From Anomaloglossus baeobatrachus (lineage: Eukaryota > Chordata > Amphibia > Anura > Aromobatidae): a DNA stretch of 64,000 nt. The stretch lies in the NCBI RefSeq assembly GCF_048569485.1, contig NC_134353.1:73188908-73252907 (forward strand), given 5' to 3'. Below the pieces are notes generated by a model, which was given only the letters and a program-made list of their open reading frames with translations, was not told the DNA's origin and made no database searches. The position numbers were made by a program, and so were the translations under genes. Positions 1-9,632 of the stretch are shown here, piece after piece (the first letter of the stretch is position 1; each line of letters begins with the position of its first letter).

Positions 1-1407
1 TTACCTCCAGAATGTCTTTTGGTATCCCTTGATGTCAATAGTCTTTATACTAGTATTCAACATCTTGATGGCATACAGGCAGTAAAATGGTTTTTGAATA
101 GACATAGTACCCACTCTTCCTCACAAAACCAATTTTGTATTGATCTTCTTCAACTGGTTCTAGAAAATAATTTTTTTCTGTTCCAAGACCAGTTTTATTT
201 ACAAAAACGGGGGACCGCGATGGGTTCAAATTTAGCACCCCCTTATGCGAATATTTTTATGGCACATTTTGAAGAGTTTCACATATACAATCATCCACTG
301 TGGTTGGAACATGTAATTACATGGAAAAGGTATATTGACGACATCTTCCTCATTTGGCGGGGCGATGCCGCTTCTCTATCACAGTTTCACACTGAGATCA
401 ATTCCTTCACACAAGGTCTCACCTTTTCCATTCAATTCGATACCTATAACATTAACTTTTTAGATACCATGGTAATATCGTCTGACGGCATTCTCAGCAC
501 TGATTTGTACGTGAAACCGACTGACCGCAATAGTCTTCTGCATTTTACAAGCTGCCATCCCCGCCACACTAAACAAAGTCTTCCCATTTCACAACATCAG
601 CGTGTGGCACGAATCGTATCTGACCCAGCACAACGTGATGTAAGATCCTCAGAAATGAGTATGAAGTTTCTCCAGAGGGGATATCCTATTGATATTGCCA
701 ATAAGAAACTTTCTCAAAGACCCACCATTCAAAAGAATATCCCGCGCATTCCGTGTATAAACACTTATCATCCCTTTTCTCCTCTCATTAAGAGCATAGT
801 CTGCAAGCATTGGCCGCTTCTAAATAAGGCCTATCCAGAAGTAAGCGAATTCAGTGTACCCCCTTTATTTTGCAATAAGAGGCCTCGTAATCTCCGGGAC
901 AGTTTTGTAAGGGCTGACATAGGTTCCAGTAAGACTGTACTGAGGCAAACTTTTCTCGGTACTCCCAAAAAAGGCAATTTTCCGTGTCACCACTGCATAC
1001 AGTGCAACAATCTTACCAGGGGTGACACTTTCACTCATCCCTTGTCAGGACGAATTTTTTCCATAAAAGGGTTTTTTACATGTGAGTCCTCTTTTGTAGT
1101 TTACCTTATTAAGTGTCCATGCGGTCTCGGATATGTTGGGGAGACCACCCAGCATGTCCGAGACCGGATTAGTAAACACAAATCCACCATTAGATGCAGA
1201 CAGATGATGCTCCCTATCCCATACCATTTTATTACATATGGTCACACGATCGCGCAATTGAAGTACCAGGTACTGGAGCATGTACCCACACCTAGAAGGG
1301 GTGGTAACAGAGTACGTACCCTGAAAGAAAGGGAATCTTATTGGATATTCACCCTTAATACGCTGGAACCGAGAGGTCTTAATAGGGAACACGATATGTG
1401 CATCTAA
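1..1407 (+). CDS. Penelope-like element reverse transcriptase with C-terminal GIY-YIG endonuclease, 5' end outside the window
   Basis: The frame is open from base 1 to a TAA at 1405-1407 (468 codons), so its N-terminus lies left of the window and no start can be chosen. Reverse transcriptase motifs appear in order: DVNSLYTSI (motif A) near the start, GTAMGSNLAPPYANIFM (motif B), RYIDDIFLIW (motif C) and HPRHTKQSLPISQ, which is typical of Penelope-like proteins. Near codons 365-395 there is YLIKCPCGLGYVGET followed by R-x3-SKHK, a GIY-YIG nuclease core with a CxC just before the YVG half. Known function of the family: the nuclease nicks the target and the reverse transcriptase copies the element's RNA there. 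No stop interrupts the visible part, so this copy may be fairly young. The GIY-YIG domain separates it from LINEs and LTR elements. I am confident of the family but not of the lineage within it. Confidence 0.93.
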   Translation, partial: LPPECLLVSLDVNSLYTSIQHLDGIQAVKWFLNRHSTHSSSQNQFCIDLLQLVLENNFFLFQDQFYLQKRGTAMGSNLAPPYANIFMAHFEEFHIYNHPLWLEHVITWKRYIDDIFLIWRGDAASLSQFHTEINSFTQGLTFSIQFDTYNINFLDTMVISSDGILSTDLYVKPTDRNSLLHFTSCHPRHTKQSLPISQHQRVARIVSDPAQRDVRSSEMSMKFLQRGYPIDIANKKLSQRPTIQKNIPRIPCINTYHPFSPLIKSIVCKHWPLLNKAYPEVSEFSVPPLFCNKRPRNLRDSFVRADIGSSKTVLRQTFLGTPKKGNFPCHHCIQCNNLTRGDTFTHPLSGRIFSIKGFFTCESSFVVYLIKCPCGLGYVGETTQHVRDRISKHKSTIRCRQMMLPIPYHFITYGHTIAQLKYQVLEHVPTPRRGGNRVRTLKERESYWIFTLNTLEPRGLNREHDMCI

Positions 1408-2163
1408 AGAAGTTCATTGTCTGATAGGTTTCGTTTTTACGTTATCTTGAATATTTACTATATTAATTTAGTTGGGTCGACTTTTGTTGCTTTTCAGCCT
1501 CTGAGTGGTCATCTACAATATGATTGTCAAAAACCCAGTATAAGGATAAGTGAGAACATCATTCTAGTACACATAGTGACATGGATTTCTCCCTAATTGT
1601 TTTTTCTTTGTTCCAGGCTCCACCTCCTACTTGATCCCTTCACCGTCCTTGCACCAATGTATGTCATCATCACAGCCACGCTCATCTATAAGGGACCATC
1701 ACCAGGATTCTCTGTTGTTGTGCACTTTATATAATGTAGTCATTTGGTACGTTTTTTCTGGCATGTGCTCTGTACCTGACTCGTGCGTTAGTGCAAATGG
1801 AGTGACACTGCGCGCTTGCCATGTGCAATCCACAGGCCAGCTCACTGCGATCCTTTATATTAGGATCGCACATGACCTTATTCTTAAATGTTACACCTTG
1901 CATGTTTTTTCTTCTGTGCCCTGTGCCCTGCTTGCGCGCAGTGCCAATGAATGGGCGCTGTGTACGTGCTGGGCTTAGCTCATTGGTCGGTTCACTTCTC
2001 TATCATCCACTTTGGCCCGTGTTCCGTGCTGGGCGCGCGTGCTGGGCCACTCGGTGGCGCTGTGCGCGCGCACTGTGCGATTCACGGGTCAATCCCTGAC
2101 TTCCAGGCACCCATACACCTCCTCTGATGCACTTCCTCCCATTGAGCTGGTGCTGCGCTCCGG

Positions 2164-2201
2164 GCGCATGCGCGGTGCGGCGCGCCGCACTGCGCATGCG
2201 C
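2164..2201. promoter_or_regulatory. 38-bp near-perfect GC-rich palindrome with two NRF-1-like sites
   Basis: GCGCATGCGC occurs at 2164-2173 and again at 2192-2201. The bases between them continue the symmetry around a central GGCGCGCC. Only one mirrored pair fails, and it would be G:U in RNA. GCGCATGCGC is the consensus half-and-half site of the host factor NRF-1, so a promoter role is possible; an RNA hairpin is the alternative. Function is inferred. Confidence 0.5.
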
Positions 2202-3636
2202 GGCGTGCGCTCCACCGGCCCACACTGCGTTCCACCATCCAGGAAGCAGGATGGTGGACGCTGCATTGCTCCCACTACATAAGGACAAGCCACCACCGCA
2301 CTGTGCACTTCTTCCTGGGGCCCACACCCTATATCACCAACGCAAGGTATGTGTACTTATCCCCTTGAGCCACTAGCATAATGGAACAGCCTTATTCATT
2401 GATTTTCTATATTTCCATTTAGATACGTGATATCATATATGGCTCACTAGCCTTTCCCTGTGTCCAATACCTTTAATATCTCAGGTATGTGTCTATATCA
2501 GCCCACCATTTATGTCACATATATTATTTAACATTAAAATCATACATTTCCCATAGGGTCTCTTTGAGAACCCCATAAGGAGTCCTTTACATTGTATGAT
2601 CCCATACATGTTCACCTTGTTGGAACAATATTAAGGTAACACTGATACATTATTTATCCTACCACATGTACCTTATACTGGTTTTCTTATCCCGCTTGTA
2701 ATTCCTGATGTTCATATATTTTGTCCATAGCACTTATGTTACCCTGAGGCCATTGTGAATTCCTCAGTGCGAGTAACAGTATACCATTCCTGCATTTTTC
2801 AGGTAGTTTTTTGCCTTCTTACCATCTGTTATATAATACACAGAAATCACTATATATGTCTTTTCTCCCTGCTTTATGCGTTAATGCGATTTATGTGTGA
2901 CTCTCTTGCTCAGAACATTCCTTCTCTTCTGAGGCAACTGAGAAACCATCAGTGAAGGAAACACGAAACTTTCTCTCATGCTCCCAGGTATCTACCTTTG
3001 ACAGCGAAACATTTTTTCAGGTAGACTATTCTCCTTCAGGACACATTATTTCACTTTAATCATGAAGTTAGAATAATCCATGTATTATTCTAATGCGCAT
3101 GTTTATATCTACTTGCATTTAGAATTGTCTATATCTCATTTCCCTCTGGAAAAAGGTCACTACTATTGATCATCAATTCACTTTAATGCATAAGGTATAA
3201 GTGGAGAAAGACACACCTGTAGATAGGTATTGCAGAGGAAAGTAACTCTTCTGATTTGCATGTTTGTATGTTATGTATACGGTATTCATTTGATTTTGTC
3301 TCCTACATAGGATCACACCTTGTCCATTTTTTGACTGCATTGTGATGTCTTCATATTATTGAACATACACCATACAGTTGTTTATATAGGTGGGTCACTA
3401 CTGCCCTCATTTATCAAATGATAAGTGTACCTTTCATGAGCTTTATTTTTTTGTTAGGCTTCTTTATGTCAACACATGGATTTTATAAGCATATGTATGT
3501 CTTGGTTTGATTATGTGCTATCATCATGTTATTAGAGATTGTTGTTACAACCAATGCCATGATCATGCTATGTTGATTTATATATTTTCATGCCCTAATG
3601 GTGCGTATGTTTTTGTTACATTAGATAAATTTGTCC

Positions 3637-3664
3637 TTGATAAAGACCTTCTAACGGTCGAAAC
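3637..3664 (+). ncRNA. Hammerhead-ribozyme-like core at the Penelope-like 3' end
   Basis: TTGATAAA is followed by a 4-bp stem (GACC with GGTC) closing a 7-nt loop and then GAAAC. This is the layout of a hammerhead core: CUGAUGA box, stem II, GAAA box. The first box differs from the canonical one, so activity is doubtful. Hammerhead motifs are known in Penelope-like pseudo-LTRs, which supports the assignment. Confidence 0.55.
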
Positions 3665-3770
3665 GTTGGATGGATGAATTATCATCATTTTTTTTTTTGA
3701 CCTATGCACAAAATAAAACCATTTAAGCATTCCAAGTTTTTCTCTTCTTCATATATTCTCCAAGTGTGCC

Positions 3771-4369
3771 AGAATTATTTTCTATTTGAGTTGTAATATC
3801 AGGCACGGCCCAAGCACAAGATAGATGTATCACTAGATACCAGCATAGCTGTATATACCTGTAAATTAGGGGACAAATGAAAATCAAATAATGGATACAT
3901 GAACAAAATTCCTGATGTTATAGTGACAAAGGGCTAAGCTGTTCAGTCCCAAGGGGGTGCGGTTGAAATGCATTCTTTCAATTTGTTGAAAACAATATAA
4001 AATCCCCAAAAATCACTAATAAGCAGTGATACTTACCAACACCAGGTCACAATAATATTGTACTACAGAATTTAGCAGGTCACATTATTAAGGCAGAGGC
4101 AACACAAGTGCAAAATACTGATGGTCAAACACTCACAACCATCCAATTCATGAAGTTATTATTATAATTGCACATGGATAAGGCTTGTATAGGGCGCCAG
4201 TCACACACAAGTGTGGTGCACCATGCACTCAAACTCTGATACCCTCCTCCTTTTCACGGCATGGCCAGTCCTGCTCACAAGAAGCGGTACAATCATGTTA
4301 CAAGTTGGGGTAATTTTTAGCAAGTGGACAGAATACAAAAAAAGGATAGCAAGAAAAGTACATAAGACT
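3771..4369. other. No recognisable feature
   Basis: AT-rich sequence without a coding frame or repeat that I could recognise. Confidence 0.4.
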
Positions 4370-4435
4370 CAAAGGGAACCTGTCACTTGATTTGGTGACT
4401 ATAAGCTGCGGCCACCACCAGTTCCTGGATGCCTT
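4370..4435. mobile_element. Fragment of a TTAA-type MITE end
   Basis: CAAAGGGAACCTGTCAC resembles the terminus of the complete MITE at 47666-48378, then the similarity is cut off by the solo LTR that starts at 4436. Confidence 0.4.
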
Positions 4436-4479
4436 TGTGACGCCCTTGAACTAGTCAGGGTGTCACAGGGTACTGCACT

Positions 4480-5722
4480 TGTCGCGGGCGCGGAGGAGGG
4501 TGTCAACGCTGCGCTCTCCCACTGCTCGGGTCCGGCCGCCGCTGCTCTGCGGCTACTGCTGCTGCTCGGTGGCTCAAGCGATGGGCCGGATCCCGGGGAC
4601 TCGAGCGGCGCTCCTTGCCCGTGAGTGAAAGGGGTTGAGTTGTTGATGGGGGATTTGATTAATGTCCGTGACGCCACCCACGGTTGTGGTGATTGTGTGG
4701 ACACCACCGCTGCTCTGTCTGGGGATCCCGGGAGTGGTGGTATGGAGCAGCTAGATGTTGGTTTGCCCCTCCGTGGGTAGGGGTTTTGGTAGTCCCGGGG
4801 CCCAATGATGGGGAGGTCAGGATGGTGGACAGGCGGGTTATGGGGCCTGTGGAGGTGCAGGGGCGCAGGGGCAGCGCTGTGCCGCACGGCACGGAGGTAC
4901 TCACTCAGCCCAAGGATGATGACACAGTTCACGGTAAACAAACGGCTGGTTGGACGGGTCCCTCGGACGGCCACGGTGCTGATGTTCCCTGCAGTTAGCG
5001 GTGACGGTCACTTCCCTACACCTAAGTACGGTTCTTTGGTAGCGATGGATTCCCACCGGTAACCCGCTCCCCAGCTTGGATATGAGCCGGAGGAGCCCCT
5101 CTCTTGCCCGCAGGCACTGGCCCTGGGAAACTGGTGCCTTGGCGGTGGCGGTGTCTCCCCTTCACGGTTGGACTGTTGCCTTCAATCGGGACTTTGCTGC
5201 TGGGAGACCCGGAGGTCCCCTTCACTGACGGATTTGGCAAATTATGGCGACTCCTAGCCTTGCCGGGATCCGAAAGGCCCCTGCCACTGGTGCTGGCTTT
5301 TCTTTGTATACCGCTCCGGTACCGCCGGGCTACCACCCGTCCACGGTCCTTTCGGCAACCTCCGATCGGCCTCTCCTGCAGACGGTCACCGCCGTCTGTC
5401 AACCTTGCTGTCTCAGTCCGGGGCACACACCCGGACCAACTTCAGGCTCAGTTGCTGTCACTTTCCTTCACTTCCACTCCTGTCACTTGCTCCTCTACCA
5501 CTTCCTTCTACTCTCAAACTCTATCTGCCTGGTTTTCCCGCCTCCAGGGCTGTGAACTCCTCGGTGGGCGGAGCCAACCGCCTGGCCCACCCCCTGGTGT
5601 GAACATCAGCCCCTGGAGGAAGGCAAAAAGGATTTGTGTTCTGACCTTGGTGTGCCTGCAGGGAATGTGGGGTGTGTGGTGGTGTCATGACCTGTGACCC
5701 CTGGCTTGCCCAGGGCGTCACA
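4480..5722 (-). repeat. LTR 1 of the cold-shock LTR array
   Basis: 1243 bp, bounded by TGTCGCGGGC and GGGCGTCACA on the plus strand, so TGTGACGCCC...ACA read in element direction. It is nearly identical to the LTR at 7752-8994. Frames seen in it in several directions differ in length between LTR copies and resemble no protein I know, so I treat it as non-coding. Confidence 0.85.
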
Positions 5723-5731
5723 TTCCCCCTT
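5723..5731 (-). promoter_or_regulatory. Polypurine tract, first unit
   Basis: Minus strand AAGGGGGAA lies directly against the LTR start TGTGACGCCC. This is where plus-strand DNA synthesis is primed in LTR elements. Confidence 0.75.
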
Positions 5732-6363
5732 AGCAAAACGCAGACCGTCCTCGGGCTGCCCGTCCAACACCGGTTTTATTTTCCTTTTTTTTTTTTTCTG
5801 AAAAGATAAAACAAGACATACAAGCATGTTAACATCATCCCACAACGGGAGGCACTTTTCTTAAACGTTACGGTAACAAACGGTTGGGGCCGCCGCTCTC
5901 TCCCACCCAAGTAACCTGGCCCTGCTGCTGCCCCTAAGAAACAGGCAGCACCCCTTGACCCCAGTCCTGAACCAGTTACCTGAGCGGGATCTGTCCTTCC
6001 CCTCCAGAGGGTAGCCACCGGTTCCGGTGGTGGCTGGGCCCCAGCCTGCTCTACTGCGGGCCCTTCCTCCAATCTGCCTCTCCGGAGGCGGTACGGTGGC
6101 AGTTGCAACGGAAACATATTTACAAGCCACTAACGTTTGTGGTTGCCCTGCAAGTTCACGGGCTTGTCCATAGGAGTTCCTATGCCAAACTTTTCAAGCG
6201 GTCCCCACGTGGACAACGGTGCCGGCAACGGCCGGTTCAATCAAGCAGATAATCAGGTGACTTTTCGGTTATCACACATTTTCATTTTTCATCTTTTGCA
6301 AACTTTACAAACTTTTTCAAACTGGTGGTCCCAACGGGGACTGGACAACGGTGCTCTGCTGCC

Positions 6364-7452
6364 CTACTGAGAGTCCTCAGCATCACTTGAGGGAGGGGGT
6401 GTAGCGCTCACATGGGCCTCTTGGCTGCCCCTCAATTTTGCATCTAGGGCGAACCACCCCCTCTCTCCACAGTGCCGGGTGTACTGGACCAAGTCGCCCG
6501 GCATCAGGTTCCGACCGGGGTGCTCCTCTGGCAGATGAGCATTAACATCCCGCCGGGCTATAAACACTTCGGCCTCCAGGCCCGGTTCATATATGAATCC
6601 ATAGCCCCGGCGGACATCAAACCGCCTCACCTGCCCTTCATACAACGGGCCCCGGACACGGAAAGTTGCCTGACGGAGGTTCTCTTTTTCCCGGATTGCA
6701 CGGGCCACCAACTCCGCCTTCTTTCTTTCCCTCTCCTCGATCTCCAGGCCCAACGGTACCGGCTCCCTGTCCCAGTACGGCGCTGCTGCGAGCTCCAGCG
6801 CACGGGTCGGGCCTTGCGGGACATTTTGGACGCTGCCCACTGTTAGGGATCTGGGCAGCAGGTCCCGCGGCTTCTTGGCCTTGGACGCCGCCTTACAGCG
6901 GCAACCCGGCGCGACCTCAGCCGAGGTGTGGGGGATGGGCACAGGGGCTTTCCTCTGCTGGGCCTTCGGCACGGAACGGGCTATCAGCTCTGGCTCCGGG
7001 GACTTCTTGGGGGACGCCTCCGGTTTGGGCTTCGGGGCTTTCCACGGCAGCACCTCCGGGCGGCTACCGGCTCCGGCTGCAGGTCGGCCCGCTGGGGCGA
7101 GCATGCTGGGTATCGCTACCGGTTGCGGTGGCAGCGGGCCTAGTGGCGGGGTCACAGCTTCCGGGACGGGTGGCGAGGGAGGCAGCAGGGTGAGAGGGTC
7201 TAGACCGGGTCCCGCAGCCGCGATGACCGGCCCTTCAAGGGCATCGGGGCGTGGGTCACTCACCCTCCCTTCCGCAGCTTCCTCCTCGCGTCTCCGCACA
7301 GTTGCTATCACGTCTGCCATGTCGGTCTCCCACTCCTCCATGAGGAGCTGCATTTTGAACTGCAGCCTCTGGTAGAGCTGCGCGGTCCGGATCTCCACCC
7401 ACGCCGCGGTCCCTGGCGCGGGGGCTACGGTGCTTCTGGACGGCATCCACAT
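6364..7452 (-). CDS. Cold-shock-domain protein of the LTR element, first copy (362 codons)
   Basis: The frame is complete, from ATG to stop. Residues 1-65 are charged and probably helical (LYQRLQFKMQLLMEEWETDM, then RRREEEAAEGR). Residues 70-200 are rich in proline, alanine and lysine and look disordered. Residues 237-263 form a very charged helix (EIEERERKKAELVARAIREK). Residues 271-341 match the cold-shock fold: GQVRRFDVRRGYGFI contains an RNP1-like RGYGFI (282-287), and EVFIARRDV at 295-303 contains an RNP2-like VFI at normal spacing. The tail is acidic and serine-rich. Cold-shock domains bind single-stranded nucleic acid, so an RNA-binding or Gag-like role is plausible, but that is inference; no zinc knuckle or capsid domain is visible. 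It is the only gene in the internal region and has its own TATA box 62 nt upstream. The frame looks whole. Confidence 0.85.
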   Translation of the reverse strand: MWMPSRSTVAPAPGTAAWVEIRTAQLYQRLQFKMQLLMEEWETDMADVIATVRRREEEAAEGRVSDPRPDALEGPVIAAAGPGLDPLTLLPPSPPVPEAVTPPLGPLPPQPVAIPSMLAPAGRPAAGAGSRPEVLPWKAPKPKPEASPKKSPEPELIARSVPKAQQRKAPVPIPHTSAEVAPGCRCKAASKAKKPRDLLPRSLTVGSVQNVPQGPTRALELAAAPYWDREPVPLGLEIEERERKKAELVARAIREKENLRQATFRVRGPLYEGQVRRFDVRRGYGFIYEPGLEAEVFIARRDVNAHLPEEHPGRNLMPGDLVQYTRHCGERGWFALDAKLRGSQEAHVSATPPPSSDAEDSQ

Positions 7453-7506
7453 GTTGCTGGCGGTCTCTCCCAGGAACTAGATGGGTGCAGGGTCCTGGCG
7501 TCCCTG

Positions 7507-7514
7507 CTTTTATA
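7507..7514 (-). promoter_or_regulatory. Internal TATA box ahead of the cold-shock gene, first copy
   Basis: Minus strand GGCTATAAAAGCAGG lies about 60 nt before the ATG at 7452. Upstream are a GC-box-like CCCCGCCC and a GGCGGC stretch. Because it sits between the primer-binding site and the gene, transcription could start inside the element instead of in the LTR. The related copy near 39.9 kb has the same downstream 'gacgccaggaccctg' but only a weak TATA (GGCATAAGAAG). Confidence 0.6.
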
Positions 7515-7731
7515 GCCGCGCTCACATGCGACCAGCCGCCATTCCGTCTCTCTTAGCCTCTTTCCGGCTCCTCCTCTATCAGGGCGGGGTTTTGGCCTTC
7601 GCGCCTCTACTACTCGAGAAGATGCTCGAGCGGGAACTTTTCGCGCCCAAGTTGGCGGCTTCTGAAATTTTCTGGCCGGGCACCTCCGGCGGTAACAAGG
7701 CGCACCTCTACCAGATGGCAGAGCGGTAAGA

Positions 7732-7748
7732 TCTTGTTCGTGACGCCA
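7732..7748 (-). promoter_or_regulatory. Primer-binding site, first unit
   Basis: Minus strand TGGCGTCACGAACAAGA begins with TGG three bases inside the LTR at 7752. The same sequence with AGGA at the end occurs in the second unit and in the relative at 40160-40176. It partly resembles the lysine-tRNA type site; the exact tRNA is not settled. Confidence 0.65.
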
Positions 7749-7751
7749 AGT

Positions 7752-8994
7752 TGTCGCGGGCGGGGAGGAGGGTGTCAACGCTGCGCTCTCCCACTGCTCG
7801 GGTCCGGCCGCCGCTGCTCTGAGGCTACTGCTGCTGCTTGGTGGCTCAAGCGATGGGCCGGATCCCGGGGACTCGAGCGGCGCTCCTCGCCCGTGAGTGA
7901 AAGGGGTTGAGTTGTTGATGGGGGATTTGATTAATGTCCGTGACACCACCCACGGTTGTGGTGATTGTGTGGACACCACCGCTGCTCTGTCTGGGCATCC
8001 CGGGAGTGGTGGTATGGAGCAGCTAGATGTTGGTTTGCCCCTCTGTGGGTAGGGGTTTTGGTAGTCCCGGGGCCCAATGATGGGGAGGTCAGGATGGTGG
8101 ACAGGCGGGTTATGGGGCCTGTGGAGGTGCAGGGGCGCAGGGGCAGCGCTGTGCCGCACGGCACGTAGGTACTCACTCAGCCCAAGGATGATGACACAGT
8201 TCACGGTAAACAAACGGCTGGTTGGACGGGTCCCTCGGACGGCCACGGTGCTGATGTTCCCTGCAGTTAGCGGTGACGGTCACTTCCTTGCACCTAAGTA
8301 CGGTTCTTTGGTAGCGATGGATTCCCACCGGTAACCCGCTCCCCAGCTTGGATATGAGCCGGAGGAGCCCCTCTCTTGCCCGCAGGCGCTGGCCCTGGGA
8401 AACTGGTGCCTTGGCGGTGGCGGTGTCTCCCCTTCACGGTTGGACTTTTGCCTTCAATTGGGACTTTGCTGCTGGGAGACCCGGAGGTCCCCTTCACTGA
8501 CGGATTTGGCAAATTATGGCGACTCCTAGCCTTGCCGGGATCCGAAAGGCCCCTGCCACTGGTGCTGACTTCTCTTTGTATACCGCTCCGGTACCGCCGG
8601 GCTACCACCCGTCCACGGTCCTTTCGGCAACCTCCGATCGGCCTCTCCTGCAGACGGTCACCGCCGTCTGTCAACCTTGCTGTCTCAGTCCGGGGCACAC
8701 ACCCGGACCAACTTCAGGCTCAGTTGCTGTCACTTTCCTTCACTTCCACTCCTGTCACTTGCTCCTCTACCACTTCCTTCTACTCTCAAACTCTATCTGC
8801 CTGGTTTTCCCACCTCCAGGGCTGTGAACTCCTCGGTGGGCGGAGCCAACCGCCTGGCCCACCCCCTGGTGTGAACATCAGCCCCTGGAGGAAGGCAACA
8901 AAGATTTGGGTTCTGACCTTGGTGTGCCTGCAGGGAATGTGGGGTGTGTGGTGGTGTCATGACCTGTGACCCCTGGCTTGCCCAGGGCGTCACA
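7752..8994 (-). repeat. LTR 2 (middle) of the cold-shock LTR array
   Basis: 1243 bp, the same length as LTR 1. It serves both units: in element direction it is the 5' LTR of the unit at 5.7-7.75 kb and the 3' LTR of the unit at 9.0-11.0 kb. Confidence 0.85.
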
Positions 8995-9003
8995 TTCCCC
9001 CTT
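8995..9003 (-). promoter_or_regulatory. Polypurine tract, second unit
   Basis: Minus strand AAGGGGGAA directly abuts the middle LTR, as in the first unit. Confidence 0.75.
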
Positions 9004-9632
9004 AGCAAAACGCAGACCGTCCTCGGGCTGCCCGTCCAACACCGGTTTTATTTTCCTTTTTTTTTTCTGAAAAGATAAAACAAGACATACAAGCATGTTA
9101 ACATCATCCCACAACGGGAGGCACTTTTCTTAAACGTTACGGTAACAAACAGTTGGGGCCGCCGCTCTCTCCCACCCAAGTAACCTGGCCCTGATGCTGC
9201 CCCTAAGAAACAGGCAGCACCCCTTGACCCCAGTCCTGAACCAGTTACCCGAGCGGGATCTGTCCTTCCCCTCCAGAGGGTAGCCACCGGTTCCGGTGGT
9301 GGCTGGGCCCCAGCCTGCTCTACTGCGGGCCCTCCCTCCAATCTGCCTCTCCGGAGGCGGTACGGTGGCAGTTGCAACGGAAACATATTTACAAGCCACT
9401 AACGTTTGTGGTTGCCCTGCAAGTTCACGGGCTTGTCCATAGGAGTTCCTATGCCAAACTTTTCAAGCGGTCCCCACGTGGACAACGGTGCCGGCAACGG
9501 CCGGTTCAATCAAGCAGATAATCAGGTGACTTTTCGGTTATCACACATTTTCATTTTTCATCTTTTGCAAACTTTACAAACTTTTTCAAACTGGTGGTCC
9601 CAACGGGGACTGGACAACGGTGCTCTGCTGCC

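Larger units (their letters stand above)
1408..3770 (+). mobile_element. 3' non-coding part of the Penelope-like element
   Basis: About 2.3 kb follows the stop without a convincing gene. It contains a strongly GC-rich block (about 1990-2310) with dense CpG and a near-perfect palindrome, an AT-rich stretch, and near its end a hammerhead-like motif followed by an A/T-rich tail with AAATAAAAC. In known Penelope-like elements the terminal 'pseudo-LTR' carries promoter and hammerhead sequences, which fits this order. The right boundary is uncertain; no target duplication can be tested because the left end is outside the window. Confidence 0.55.

Noticed and set aside
1631-2368. Several frames of 80-118 codons after the Penelope-like gene
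   Set aside because: They overlap on both strands in CpG-rich sequence and match nothing recognisable.
4399-5697. Frames of 191, 134 and 197 codons in the LTRs, and 273 codons at 7425-8246
   Set aside because: They lie within LTR sequence, differ between LTR copies and have no domain; probably chance in GC-rich DNA.
4436-5722. First idea that the LTR of the cold-shock array starts at 4436 (TGTGACGCCC)
   Set aside because: Bases 4436-4479 match the family X LTR and are missing before the other LTR copies; the CACT duplication places the border at 4480.
6666-7375. Plus-strand frames of 175 and 166 codons (and 9935-10644)
   Set aside because: Antisense shadows of the GC-rich cold-shock gene; low-complexity Ala/Gly/Pro/Ser composition.
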